A stretch of 50,239 nt of DNA from an uncultured Bacteroides sp. (GTDB lineage Bacteria; Bacteroidota; Bacteroidia; Bacteroidales; Bacteroidaceae): the NCBI RefSeq assembly GCF_958445495.1, contig NZ_CAUCSQ010000033.1, positions 1 to 50,239 of the forward strand, given 5' to 3'. Below are positions 8,999-18,001 of this stretch, piece after piece (the stretch's first letter is position 1; every line of letters starts with the position of its first letter). Both the position numbers and the translations under genes were made by a program. Under the pieces are notes generated by a model. That model worked only from the letters and a program-made list of their open reading frames with translations, was not told the origin of the DNA and did not search any database.

Positions 8999-10297
8999 TT
9001 AAAATTTTATAATTTGTTTGTCTTTACTTTTCCGTTTCTCAATATCCAATTGTTTCAATAGTTGTGGTTTCCCATTGATAATATCCGATTTGATAAACTG
9101 ATTCTTTCTTGATTTGTCTATGCTGATCCACTGATTGGCAACAGCTAGTCGAGTCTCATAATCTGTCAGTTCTTTTATCACTTTAGAACTGTCGGTAGAA
9201 TTCACTAAGTCATAATCAAGTAAAATATCCCAGTCCTTCTCTACTTGCTTCTTTACATTATCATAGATTATGATTCTAAAATATTTTTCTAATAGAGAAG
9301 AAGGGATAATTCGGCATATACTCTTGTTTTCCTGCTCTTTGCGATTGTATTTCTCGTTCGAATGGGGCACTTTATACTTGTGCTTATACTCTTCTTGCAA
9401 GAGCTGGGAATAAGATGTTAACAATGATTCTGTTATATTTTCAGTCAGTCCTAATTTCCCTCGCTTGCATATAATGTCAAGCATCTTATTACTAGAAGAT
9501 GGCTGGCTCGTTTCCAACCGAATGATGGATAAAGGTCGGTATGCCCATAAACGTGCTTCATCCTGCTTGATGCTATCACTTGTTGCTCCCGTATAACGCA
9601 AATATTCCCAATTCGCCTTTTGTTCCAGTTTATAAGCATAAACTTGTTGGTATATGTTTGCACTGTCAGTAGCAACGGTATAAAGACCATTTTTTTTCAT
9701 CTGTTTGAGTAGTTCTTTGGTTTCTCTTTCGGCAATAGATTTGTTTTTTTGTATATAGTATTCTTTGATTTGCTTTGAATTGAGCGAGGTAGTAAGAACT
9801 TTTTTCTCCAATTCTTCCACTTTGGTATCTTTATTTTTGGCAAGGCATTCAATGCTGTCACATCGAGTAAGCAAAGACTCGATCTGTTTTGAAGTAAGGG
9901 CGAGCTTTTCCCGATAGAGTACATATTGTCTTAATTTTGATGTGAAAGGTCGGTAATCCTGTATGCCGCTTTTTCCTTTATTAGCTAAAATAAAATCGTT
10001 TCGTTCTAAAGGGGGAAACATGGATGCCAAGCTATCTACAGTGGGATAATACCATTTGCTTATCTCCTCCAAGGATTTTCCTTGCGTCAAGGCGAGCTGT
10101 GCCAGACTGTCGTTCCTTTTAAAGAAACTCACCAATTTTGTCATGCTCTCTTCGGAAAGATCTATATCAATTTCGTTGAGACGCATAGCGATAGTTACCG
10201 GGCTATTGTAGAGCACTGCATCTTTCTTTTTTGATTGGCAGGATATCGCCAATACTGTGATTATTATGAATATGCAAATTTTTGTAATCCGTTTCAT
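8999..10297 (-). CDS. Coiled-coil lipoprotein, unknown function
   Basis: This 432-residue protein carries a lipoprotein signal (lipobox LAISC, Cys20) followed by a largely alpha-helical, Lys/Glu/Gln-rich chain with coiled-coil propensity, especially at about 110-210 and 310-430. I see no catalytic motif. It lies 21 nt downstream of the transglutaminase-like gene and 12 nt upstream of the O-antigen-ligase-like gene, so it is probably part of the same transcript. A scaffold or tether role would fit, but nothing in the sequence proves it. Confidence 0.65.
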   Translation of the reverse strand: MKRITKICIFIIITVLAISCQSKKKDAVLYNSPVTIAMRLNEIDIDLSEESMTKLVSFFKRNDSLAQLALTQGKSLEEISKWYYPTVDSLASMFPPLERNDFILANKGKSGIQDYRPFTSKLRQYVLYREKLALTSKQIESLLTRCDSIECLAKNKDTKVEELEKKVLTTSLNSKQIKEYYIQKNKSIAERETKELLKQMKKNGLYTVATDSANIYQQVYAYKLEQKANWEYLRYTGATSDSIKQDEARLWAYRPLSIIRLETSQPSSSNKMLDIICKRGKLGLTENITESLLTSYSQLLQEEYKHKYKVPHSNEKYNRKEQENKSICRIIPSSLLEKYFRIIIYDNVKKQVEKDWDILLDYDLVNSTDSSKVIKELTDYETRLAVANQWISIDKSRKNQFIKSDIINGKPQLLKQLDIEKRKSKDKQIIKF

Positions 10298-10318
10298 GTT
10301 ATTTATAGTTATATTTGT

Positions 10319-11866
10319 TTACCACCAGTACCGTGTCCCGTCTTCCATGATAATGAATGGTCGTTCTTTTCCTTCTGAATATTCGGGAATGAGACGTAGC
10401 AAAGCATTCATCGGGACATTCTTAAATACTAATTCCTCGGTATCTATCCCTGTAACTTGTTTGCCTGCCGATACCCAGTCTTTGTCCCAATAAAAAAGTT
10501 CGTATTCTTTTTTCGGACGAAAGCGTAAGTAGCGGTCTTGCTCTTTAATCACTATTCGGCGCAAATTCTTGAAGTCGGGAACCAAATGAATTTGGTGATT
10601 ATAGGCATTGAGCATAGGATAACCAGCCGGAACGAATTCATCGTTTTTATAAATCATAGGCAGTATAACTGTTCCTTTTGCCATGTTTTCAAAAGTCACG
10701 GAATCATCACGAACCTTTCCCCACCAACCTGCATGCCAACGGCCGTAGTTGAACATTCCTGCATAAAGGATAGAGTCAGACTTGTCTATCGATGGAAATA
10801 GAGGAATCTTAACGTTTGCTACTTCCCAATAGTCTTTAGTAACATCTATGTAATTAACTCTTCGCATAAATCCAGGGGGGATGTTTTCTTCTTTTTCATG
10901 TATGGCGAGTGTCTCTAGTTGTTTTGAATAAGTATGCCGTATCACTTTTGCAGGTTCTCTATCCAAGTCATATTCTCTACCACTTCCCATGGAAACATCC
11001 AGTCTTCTCATTTTCATATCTGGATAAAAAACGGCATTGATAAAGTGCGCTCCGGTCGAAGTTGCCCAAAATGGGATAGTGACATAAGCTACGGGTATGG
11101 ATTGCGAGCGGAGGACAAACGTTTCCAAAGATGCAACATCTTCGCAAGGACCTTTCTTACGAAATAATAGCTGCTTGGCACTTAATCGGGCAAGAGGTTC
11201 GTTTCGTTGAGGCTCCTTGCCGGTTGTAAATTTGAACCAATCTTTATAGTCGATGGCTGCGTAATCCATTACATATTCCAAAGGCTTATGTCGGAGGCTG
11301 TCTCCTAACCATCTATATCTTTCGTGGTATTCTTCCCACCAGTCAGTCACAGGTTCCACCGTTACTCGGTGGGGGAGGATATATTCGCAAAAGTCGTTCA
11401 ATGGAATATCTTTATAGGGTGATTTCTTCCAGTTATCAACCGTACGATTAACATGATTGATGAGATAATTCCCGGTCAAGATGTTCATATCATAAATAAT
11501 AGTGTCTTGATAGAATAAGCCTCCATATATATCACGTAGAGAATCAATGGCCGCAACGGCCGCCTTTAAGTTGGGGTAATCAAATTCCGAAAAATCTATT
11601 TTTTCCCCTGTCACAGTCTTCCAATAATAAGTTTCACTATAGTGAATATCCATATGAGCAATCAGGAATTCAATAGCTTTTATTTTAAGAGAATCATCTC
11701 TTTTGTAGAAGTAATTGAGGGCTTTTTCCAGTTCTTTACGGTTGTCTTTGGCTTTTACCAGTACATTCTCTATTTCTAGTGGATAGTTGTGTTTTTGGGG
11801 AGATAGGCATCCGCCGGTTATGATTGTAGAAATCAATATTATGATATAATAAATAATTTTGCTCAT
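10319..11866 (-). CDS. Transglutaminase-like lipoprotein
   Basis: This 515-residue lipoprotein (lipobox ITGGC, Cys20) contains a transglutaminase-like papain fold: Cys241 in KKGPCEDVASLETF is the probable nucleophile, His274 in STGAHFINAVF the base, and Asp290 in MRRLDVS a candidate third residue. The N-terminal 200 residues are helical and the C-terminal 200 are beta-rich. Bacterial members of this superfamily are usually secreted peptidases or amidases rather than cross-linkers. It is the first gene of the AT-rich minus-strand block and is divergent from the SGNH gene at 12142. Confidence 0.8.
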   Translation of the reverse strand: MSKIIYYIIILISTIITGGCLSPQKHNYPLEIENVLVKAKDNRKELEKALNYFYKRDDSLKIKAIEFLIAHMDIHYSETYYWKTVTGEKIDFSEFDYPNLKAAVAAIDSLRDIYGGLFYQDTIIYDMNILTGNYLINHVNRTVDNWKKSPYKDIPLNDFCEYILPHRVTVEPVTDWWEEYHERYRWLGDSLRHKPLEYVMDYAAIDYKDWFKFTTGKEPQRNEPLARLSAKQLLFRKKGPCEDVASLETFVLRSQSIPVAYVTIPFWATSTGAHFINAVFYPDMKMRRLDVSMGSGREYDLDREPAKVIRHTYSKQLETLAIHEKEENIPPGFMRRVNYIDVTKDYWEVANVKIPLFPSIDKSDSILYAGMFNYGRWHAGWWGKVRDDSVTFENMAKGTVILPMIYKNDEFVPAGYPMLNAYNHQIHLVPDFKNLRRIVIKEQDRYLRFRPKKEYELFYWDKDWVSAGKQVTGIDTEELVFKNVPMNALLRLIPEYSEGKERPFIIMEDGTRYWW

Positions 11867-12109
11867 ATTCGATTGATTGAGATTTCAAAAGCAAAGGTGT
11901 AATGTTATTTTGTGATATAGGTACAATAATCCTTCAAACAGGTCTGATTATTAGCCAGGAGAAGCTATTGGTCTAAATGTGAACATGGTTGACTGATTTT
12001 TATACTGATTTGTTGACAAACGCTTGTTTGGTGATAACAAGGTTTTAAAGAATTTGCACCTGCCTGCAATTATTAAGACTTTGAGTAACATCAGATTCTC
12101 TCTTTTGTC

Positions 12110-12117
12110 TATCTTTG
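12110..12117 (+). promoter_or_regulatory. Bacteroides-type -7 element upstream of the O-acylation operon
   Basis: TATCTTTG matches the TAnnTTTG -7 consensus of the Bacteroides primary sigma factor and lies 25 nt before the ATG at 12142. I do not find a convincing -33 element at the expected spacing. Confidence 0.55.
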
Positions 12118-12141
12118 CACCCGTTTCTATAACTCATCAAG

Positions 12142-13533
12142 ATGGAAATAATAAAGAATTATCTAAAATATTCATTATGGTTTGTACTGGTTGTGTGCGT
12201 GGCTTTGTTGGGACTTCACTGGCTTCCGGCATTGACTGTTGACGGGCACACGATGAGGCGGGTAGACCTTTTGAGCGACCTTCGCTATCCGGAACCGGAG
12301 ACTGCTGCCGTTGATTCGGACAGCATTCCCCTGCCTCCTGTGGTGAAACCTGCTTTTGTGGATACCTGCCGTACGGGTATGACCTGTATTGAAGATTACA
12401 GCGATTCCACCCTCCGGGGGATGACTCCTTTCTACGAAGCGCTAGACCGTCTTTCTTCCGGTGATTCCGACGACGGACAAGTACGTATTGCCGTGTTCGG
12501 CGACTCTTTTATCGAAGCCGATATATTTACGGCCGATTTGCGCGAAATGTTTCAAAAACAGTTCGGAGGTTGTGGAGTAGGTTTCGTAACCATTACCTCC
12601 ATAACAAGCGGTTTCCGTCCTACGGTGCGCCACACATTTGACGGATGGTCCAGCCATGCAGTAACGGATAGTGTCTATTTCGACAAAAAGAAACAAGGAA
12701 TCTCCGGACATTATTTTGTACCCCGGAATGGGGCTTATGTCGAACTGCGGGGGCAGAGCAAATATGCGTCATTGCTCGATACCTGCCAACGCGCCTCCAT
12801 CTTCTTTTATAATAAAGATTCCGTTCTCCTCTCTGCCCGTGTGAATAGAGGGGAAAGTAAACAATATGCGTTCGGTCCTTCCGATAGATTGCAGCAGGTG
12901 CAGGTGGACGGACGCATCGGTTCCGTACGTTGGTCGGTGGACCGTGCCGATTCTGCCCTCTTTTACGGATTGGCAATGGATGGGAAGAAAGGAATCATCC
13001 TTGATAATTTCTCATTACGCGGCAGCTCCGGCTTGTCTTTACGCAGTATTCCGCAATCCATGTTGAAACAGTTCAACCGGTTGCGTCCTTATGACTTGGT
13101 TATTCTTGAATATGGTCTGAATGTAGCTACCGAACGCGGGCGGAATTATGACAACTATCAAAAAGGATTACTGACAGCTATCGCTCATTTGAAAGAATGT
13201 TTCCCCCAGGCGGGCATTTTACTGTTGAGTGTCGGTGACCGCGATTACAAGACGGAAAATGGAGAGTTGCGCACAATGCCGGGGGTCAAAAACCTGGTTC
13301 GTTATCAACAGAATATTGCTGCGGAAAGCGCTATCGCCTTTTGGAATATGTTTGAAGCTATGGGAGGAGATGGAAGTATGGCGGATTTGGTACATGCCAA
13401 GCCCTCGATGGCGAATTACGATTATACACATATCAATTTCCGGGGAGGCAGGTATCTGGCTGGGTTATTGTATGAAACATTAATGTATGGCAAAGAACAA
13501 TACGACAGGAGGCGCGCCTATGCGGAAGAGTAA
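12142..13533 (+). CDS. Membrane-anchored SGNH/GDSL hydrolase-like protein
   Basis: This 463-residue protein has one N-terminal TM anchor (about 10-30) and an extracytoplasmic SGNH domain. Block I is RIAVFGDSFIEAD (Ser122), a central block has ILEYGLNVA, and the C-terminal block has DYTHINF with the Asp/His pair. Such proteins, next to MBOAT transporters, accept or transfer acyl groups onto polysaccharide or peptidoglycan, as with AlgJ/AlgX or PatB. The ATG at 12142 is chosen because it gives the anchor directly and follows the promoter; an upstream start in another frame is a shadow. The next gene starts 14 nt before this one ends. Confidence 0.85.
   Translation: MEIIKNYLKYSLWFVLVVCVALLGLHWLPALTVDGHTMRRVDLLSDLRYPEPETAAVDSDSIPLPPVVKPAFVDTCRTGMTCIEDYSDSTLRGMTPFYEALDRLSSGDSDDGQVRIAVFGDSFIEADIFTADLREMFQKQFGGCGVGFVTITSITSGFRPTVRHTFDGWSSHAVTDSVYFDKKKQGISGHYFVPRNGAYVELRGQSKYASLLDTCQRASIFFYNKDSVLLSARVNRGESKQYAFGPSDRLQQVQVDGRIGSVRWSVDRADSALFYGLAMDGKKGIILDNFSLRGSSGLSLRSIPQSMLKQFNRLRPYDLVILEYGLNVATERGRNYDNYQKGLLTAIAHLKECFPQAGILLLSVGDRDYKTENGELRTMPGVKNLVRYQQNIAAESAIAFWNMFEAMGGDGSMADLVHAKPSMANYDYTHINFRGGRYLAGLLYETLMYGKEQYDRRRAYAEE
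13507..13512 (+). promoter_or_regulatory. Strong Shine-Dalgarno that fixes the start of the second SGNH gene
   Basis: AGGAGG lies 7 nt upstream of the ATG at 13520, inside the 3' end of the preceding gene. Such a strong site is unusual for Bacteroides and supports 13520 rather than the ATG at 13487 as the start. Confidence 0.6.
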
Positions 13534-14437
13534 ACGTTTGTCCGTTTTTATTCTCATCTTTATAGGACTGCTGGGGATACATGTTCCGTTTGGGGAAGCA
13601 ATGGCGCAAGACCGGATTCCGGATTGTCCTCCGCTTGCAAAAAAACTGAAAGCCGTCAAGCCCTTGCGTGAGATAGGTTGGGTCAATGATACGGTTCCGA
13701 TACAGATTTCTTTTCCTCCGGCTTTCCGTGAAGTAGGGGAGAATGAGATTGTCGACAGTATCGACCTGTTGTCTCCTGTATTTGAGCGGCTCCGTCAGAT
13801 ACGTGCGGGGTTTTCGGAAGATACGGTACGTATTGTCCATATCGGCGATAGCCATATCCGCGGGCATATCTTTCCGCAAACCGCAGGCATGCGTTTGACA
13901 GAAACGTTTGGGGCGGTTGTCTATACGGATATGGGGGTAAATGGAGCTACCTGTCTTACATTTACCCATCCGAAACGTATCGCCGCTATCGCCGCTTTGA
14001 AACCGGATTTATTGATTCTTTCGTTTGGAACGAATGAAAGCCATAACCGGCGTTATAATGTCAATACACATTATAGCCAGATTGACGAACTCATAAAGTT
14101 ATTAAAGGGTAGCCTTCCCGATGTACCTGTTTTATTGACTACCCCCCCCGGCTCTTATGAAAGTTTCCGGTATCGGCGCCGGCGTCGCACTTATGCCGTC
14201 AACCCCCGTACGGTAACGGCCTCCGAAACTATCCGGCGTTATGCTCGAGAGCACCGTTTGTTGGTGTGGGATATGTATGATGCCGTTGGAGGGCGGCGTC
14301 GTGCATGTACCAACTGGACGGAGGCCAAGCTGATGCGTCCCGACCATGTACATTATCTGCCGGAAGGGTATATCCTGCAAGGAAATTTATTGTACCAAGC
14401 CTTAGTTAAAGCTTATAATGATTATGTTTCCCGTTGA
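13520..14437 (+). CDS. Secreted SGNH hydrolase, probable O-acyltransferase/esterase
   Basis: This 305-residue protein has a signal peptide (hydrophobic stretch about 7-20, cleavage near AMAQ30) and a complete SGNH core: VHIGDSHIRGH (Ser near 111), an FGTNES block near 170, and DHVHY near 275 with the catalytic Asp/His. With three blocks intact it is more likely catalytic than the upstream homologue. Its frame overlaps both neighbours (14 nt with the upstream gene, about 20 nt with the MBOAT gene), implying translational coupling. A run of eight C residues at 14142-14149 within the TTPPG segment is a potential slippage site. Confidence 0.87.
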   Translation: MRKSKRLSVFILIFIGLLGIHVPFGEAMAQDRIPDCPPLAKKLKAVKPLREIGWVNDTVPIQISFPPAFREVGENEIVDSIDLLSPVFERLRQIRAGFSEDTVRIVHIGDSHIRGHIFPQTAGMRLTETFGAVVYTDMGVNGATCLTFTHPKRIAAIAALKPDLLILSFGTNESHNRRYNVNTHYSQIDELIKLLKGSLPDVPVLLTTPPGSYESFRYRRRRRTYAVNPRTVTASETIRRYAREHRLLVWDMYDAVGGRRRACTNWTEAKLMRPDHVHYLPEGYILQGNLLYQALVKAYNDYVSR

Positions 14438-15911
14438 TATTGATTTTAGCCGTCTTAAAGAGGTGCTTACCTATGACCCGCAGGCACCGATGATATTTAG
14501 TAGTGGCATTTTCCTTTGGTTGTTTGCCGCATTTCTGGTCGTATATGTATGGTTGCAACATAAACATACAGCCCGTATCCTGTTTGTTACTCTCTTTTCT
14601 TATTATTTTTATTACAAGAGTAGCGGAACCTATTTCTTCCTGTTGGCTCTTGTGACTGTTTGTGATTTTTTCCTGGCGCAACTGATGGCGCGTTCCGAAA
14701 AGCGCTGGAAGCGTAAAGGACTGGTGGTGCTGAGCTTAGGAGTGAATCTCGGTTTGCTTGTTTATTTTAAATATACGAATTTCTTAGGCGGAGTGATTGC
14801 TTCTCTGATGGGAGGGGAGTTTACGGCATTGGATATATTCTTGCCGGTGGGTATTTCATTTTTTACTTTCCAGTCGTTAAGCTATACCATCGATGTCTAC
14901 CGGAAAGAGATAAAACCGCTGGACAGCCTGCTCGATTATGCTTTTTACGTTTCTTTCTTTCCTCAACTGGTTGCGGGGCCCATCGTCCGTGCACGTGATT
15001 TTATTCCACAGATACGCAAGCCTCTTTTTGTATCTCAGGAAATGTTCGGTAGGGGAATTTTTCTGATATTCTCCGGCTTGTTTAAGAAAGCGGTGATTTC
15101 CGATTATATCAGCATTAATTTTGTAGAACGCATTTTTGATAATCCTACTCTTTATTCGGGCGTTGAGAACCTGATGGGAATATATGGATATGCCTTGCAA
15201 ATCTATTGTGACTTTTCAGGTTACAGCGACATGGCTATCGGCATTGCTTTATTGTTGGGTTTCCATTTCAATCTGAACTTTAATTCTCCCTATAAGTCGG
15301 CTTCCATTACCGAATTCTGGCGTCGTTGGCATATCTCCCTTTCCAGTTGGTTGAGGGACTATTTATATATTTCTTTAGGAGGGAACCGGAAAGGAAAAAT
15401 CCGTCAATATCTGAATCTGATAATTACTATGTTCTTAGGTGGACTATGGCATGGAGCTTCCTGGAACTTTATCCTTTGGGGAACATTCCACGGCGTTGCT
15501 TTAGCGTTGCATAAAATATGGATGTCTGTCACCGGGCGTAAGAAAGGAGAGCAGAGTCACGGTTGGCGGCGTGTGTTTGGAGTGATTATTACTTTCCATT
15601 TTGTCTGTTTCTGCTGGATTTTTTTCCGTAATGCCGATTTTCAAAATTCGATGGATATGTTAGGACAGATATTCACAACTTTCCGTCCGCAACTGTTCCC
15701 GCAATTAATTGAGGGCTACTGGAAAGTTTTTGTATTGATGCTGCTCGGCTTTCTGCTTCATTTTGCTCCCGATAGTTGGGAAAATGCAATGTGCCGGGGT
15801 GTTATCCGTTTGCCGTTTGTCGGGAAAGCATTGATGATGGTCGTTTTGATTTATGTTGTCATCCAGATGAAAAGCTCGGAGATTCAACCGTTTATTTATT
15901 TCCAGTTCTAA
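14418..15911 (+). CDS. MBOAT-family O-acyltransferase (AlgI/PatA-like)
   Basis: This 497-residue polytopic inner-membrane protein belongs to the MBOAT family that moves acyl groups across the membrane for O-acetylation of extracellular glycans. Family hallmarks are LPVGISFFTFQSLSYTIDVYR near residue 140, the YCDFSGYSDMAIG segment, FWRRWHISLSSWLRDYLYI, and the putative catalytic histidine in GGLWHGASWNF near 340. The start may be 14418 or the in-frame ATG at 14424. With the two upstream SGNH genes it makes a complete transport-and-transfer set. The target glycan (capsule, peptidoglycan or LPS) cannot be told from the window. Confidence 0.93.
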   Translation: MIMFPVDIDFSRLKEVLTYDPQAPMIFSSGIFLWLFAAFLVVYVWLQHKHTARILFVTLFSYYFYYKSSGTYFFLLALVTVCDFFLAQLMARSEKRWKRKGLVVLSLGVNLGLLVYFKYTNFLGGVIASLMGGEFTALDIFLPVGISFFTFQSLSYTIDVYRKEIKPLDSLLDYAFYVSFFPQLVAGPIVRARDFIPQIRKPLFVSQEMFGRGIFLIFSGLFKKAVISDYISINFVERIFDNPTLYSGVENLMGIYGYALQIYCDFSGYSDMAIGIALLLGFHFNLNFNSPYKSASITEFWRRWHISLSSWLRDYLYISLGGNRKGKIRQYLNLIITMFLGGLWHGASWNFILWGTFHGVALALHKIWMSVTGRKKGEQSHGWRRVFGVIITFHFVCFCWIFFRNADFQNSMDMLGQIFTTFRPQLFPQLIEGYWKVFVLMLLGFLLHFAPDSWENAMCRGVIRLPFVGKALMMVVLIYVVIQMKSSEIQPFIYFQF

Positions 15912-15991
15912 CCGGTTCCTCCGGTGTGAGGATGTGCTCCGGAAGTAATGAGTTATGTTACGGAGTATTGAATGTAATGAGACTTTAATTT

Positions 15992-16030
15992 TGCAACCTT
16001 GTTGCACGAATCATTCGTTACCTTTGTAAC
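15992..16030 (+). promoter_or_regulatory. Promoter with two palindromic sites, probable Fur-family operator
   Basis: Two inverted repeats precede the P-type ATPase: TGCAAC-CTT-GTTGCA at 15992-16006 and GTTAC-CTTT-GTAAC at 16017-16030. The second overlaps TACCTTTG at 16019-16026, a match to the Bacteroides -7 consensus TAnnTTTG. A TTG at 15999-16001 within the first repeat could serve as -33, although the 17-nt spacing is short. A dimeric regulator bound at either site would block transcription; the Fur-family protein encoded downstream is the obvious candidate. Confidence 0.55.
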
Positions 16031-16043
16031 AGATTAAAAACGA

Positions 16044-17996
16044 ATGAATATGGGACATTGTTGTTGCGGTGCGCATTCATGCACGACGGAAAATAGTAGG
16101 AATGAGAAAACTTCGGCATTTCACGAATATTGGAAAGCAGGGCTTTCATTTATACTCCTGGCAGGAGGCATTATAATGAATGCGTTGGATTCGGCTCTTT
16201 TTCATGAAAGGTATGTTGCGCTAGTGTGGTATATCCTGGCCTATCTTCCGGTTGGGATACCTGTCATGCGGGAGGCTTGGGAGAGCATGCGGGAAAAAGA
16301 TTTCTTCAGTGAGTTTACGTTGATGATTGTCGCTACGCTCGGAGCCTTTTATATCGGCGAGTATCCGGAAGGGGTCGCCGTGATGCTGTTTTATACGATA
16401 GGAGAACTATTCCAGGATAAGGCGGTGGACCGGGCGAAGCGCAATATCGGCTCTTTGCTGGATGTAAGGCCGGAAAGGGCATCGGTGTTGCGGGAGGGTA
16501 AGCTCGTTTCGGAAACTCCCCAGAATGTCAGGGTTGGAGAAGTGATTGAAATAAAAGCCGGCGGACGGGTCCCTCTCGATGGGGTGATGTTGAATGAGTC
16601 GGCAGCTTTCAATACGGCTGCGCTGACTGGTGAGAGCGTTCCCCGCAACATTGCAAAAGGGGAAGAAGTGCTGGCCGGCATGATTGTAACGGATAAAGTG
16701 GTCCGTATAAAAGTGGAAAGGCCGTTTGACAAGAGCGCGCTTGCCCGGATATTGGAACTGGTCCAGAACGCTTCGGAACGGAAAGCGCCGGCAGAGTTGT
16801 TTATTCGTAAGTTCGCCCGTATCTATACGCCTGCCGTCATAGCTTTGGCGGTATTGATAGTGCTGATTCCGTTGGGTTATTCGTTCGTTACTCCCCAATT
16901 TACGTTCGTGTTTGACGACTGGCTTTACAGAGCTTTGGTTTTTCTGGTGATTTCATGCCCGTGCGCTTTGGTGGTGAGCATTCCATTAGGGTATTTTGGA
17001 GGTATCGGAGCAGCTTCGCGGTTGGGAATCCTGTTTAAAGGCGGCAACTATCTGGATGCCATTACCAAAATCAATACGGTTGTGTTTGATAAAACGGGGA
17101 CGCTTACCCAAGGAACCTTTAAGGTACGGGATTGTAAATGTGCAGCCGGTATCCGGAAAGAAGAGCTGGTGAAAATGATTGCTTCGGTGGAGAATAACAG
17201 TACACACCCGATAGCTAAAGCCATTGCAGATTATGCGGAACAACAGAATATAAAACAGGTTCCTGCCACTGATACTAAAGAATTGGCAGGTTTGGGATTG
17301 CAGGCTGTGGTGGAGGAGACACCGGTGTTGGCAGGTAATTGCCGGTTGCTTTCTAAATCGGGTATAGCGTATCCGGCAGAATTGTCGGAGATTGCCGATA
17401 CGGTGGTGGTTTGCGCAATCGGTAACAGCTATGCGGGTTATCTGCTGTTGGCGGATGCATTGAAGGAAGATGCGAAAACGGCTGTTGACCGCTTAAAGGC
17501 ATTAAATATTGAAAACATTCAGATATTATCCGGCGATAAACAGAGTATTGTTACTAACTTTGCGGAAAAGCTGGGTATCCCGGAGGCTTATGGAGATTTG
17601 CTGCCGGACGGGAAGGTAAAACATCTGGAGGAGTTGAGGCAGAACGGGAAGAACCGGATAGCCTTTGTCGGTGACGGGATGAATGATGCGCCTGTGCTTG
17701 CGTTGAGCCATGTCGGTATCGCTATGGGAGGATTGGGCAGTGATGCCGCAATCGAGACGGCTGATGTGGTGATACAGACAGACCAGCCTTCAAAGGTGGC
17801 TGATGCCGTGAAAGTAGGAAAGCTGACGCGCCGGATTATCTGGCAGAATGTTTCATTGGCGTTCGGAGTGAAGTTGCTCGTGCTTGTTTTAGGAGCCGGC
17901 GGCATAGCTACGCTTTGGGAAGCGGTCTTTGCCGATGTGGGTGTGGCGTTGCTTGCCATCATGAACGCCATCAGAATACAGAAGATGATAAAATAA
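16044..17996 (+). CDS. zntA: P1B-type heavy-metal ATPase (Zn/Cd/Pb exporter)
   Basis: This 650-residue ATP-driven metal efflux pump has TGES at 195-198, the intramembrane metal site CPC at 305-307, the phosphorylation site DKTGT (Asp349) and GDGMNDAP in the C-terminal part. CPC plus the last-TM motif ADVGVALL indicates the P1B-2 class that exports Zn2+, Cd2+ or Pb2+. It lacks an N-terminal HMA domain; a short Cys/His-rich leader (GHCCCGAHSC, residues 4-13) may take its place. An ATG two codons later (16050) is an alternative start. The Fur-family gene follows after 5 nt. The symbol reflects class, not proven orthology. Confidence 0.92.
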   Translation: MNMGHCCCGAHSCTTENSRNEKTSAFHEYWKAGLSFILLAGGIIMNALDSALFHERYVALVWYILAYLPVGIPVMREAWESMREKDFFSEFTLMIVATLGAFYIGEYPEGVAVMLFYTIGELFQDKAVDRAKRNIGSLLDVRPERASVLREGKLVSETPQNVRVGEVIEIKAGGRVPLDGVMLNESAAFNTAALTGESVPRNIAKGEEVLAGMIVTDKVVRIKVERPFDKSALARILELVQNASERKAPAELFIRKFARIYTPAVIALAVLIVLIPLGYSFVTPQFTFVFDDWLYRALVFLVISCPCALVVSIPLGYFGGIGAASRLGILFKGGNYLDAITKINTVVFDKTGTLTQGTFKVRDCKCAAGIRKEELVKMIASVENNSTHPIAKAIADYAEQQNIKQVPATDTKELAGLGLQAVVEETPVLAGNCRLLSKSGIAYPAELSEIADTVVVCAIGNSYAGYLLLADALKEDAKTAVDRLKALNIENIQILSGDKQSIVTNFAEKLGIPEAYGDLLPDGKVKHLEELRQNGKNRIAFVGDGMNDAPVLALSHVGIAMGGLGSDAAIETADVVIQTDQPSKVADAVKVGKLTRRIIWQNVSLAFGVKLLVLVLGAGGIATLWEAVFADVGVALLAIMNAIRIQKMIK

Positions 17997-18001
17997 AAGA
18001 T

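Noticed and set aside
12024..12242. 72-codon frame before the first SGNH gene
   Set aside because: It overlaps the promoter and the start of the SGNH gene in another frame and has no features of its own.
15911..15965. Short inverted repeats after the MBOAT gene (ACCGG/CCGGT and CTCCG/CGGAG)
   Set aside because: Stems of five base pairs without a T-run; too weak to call a terminator.
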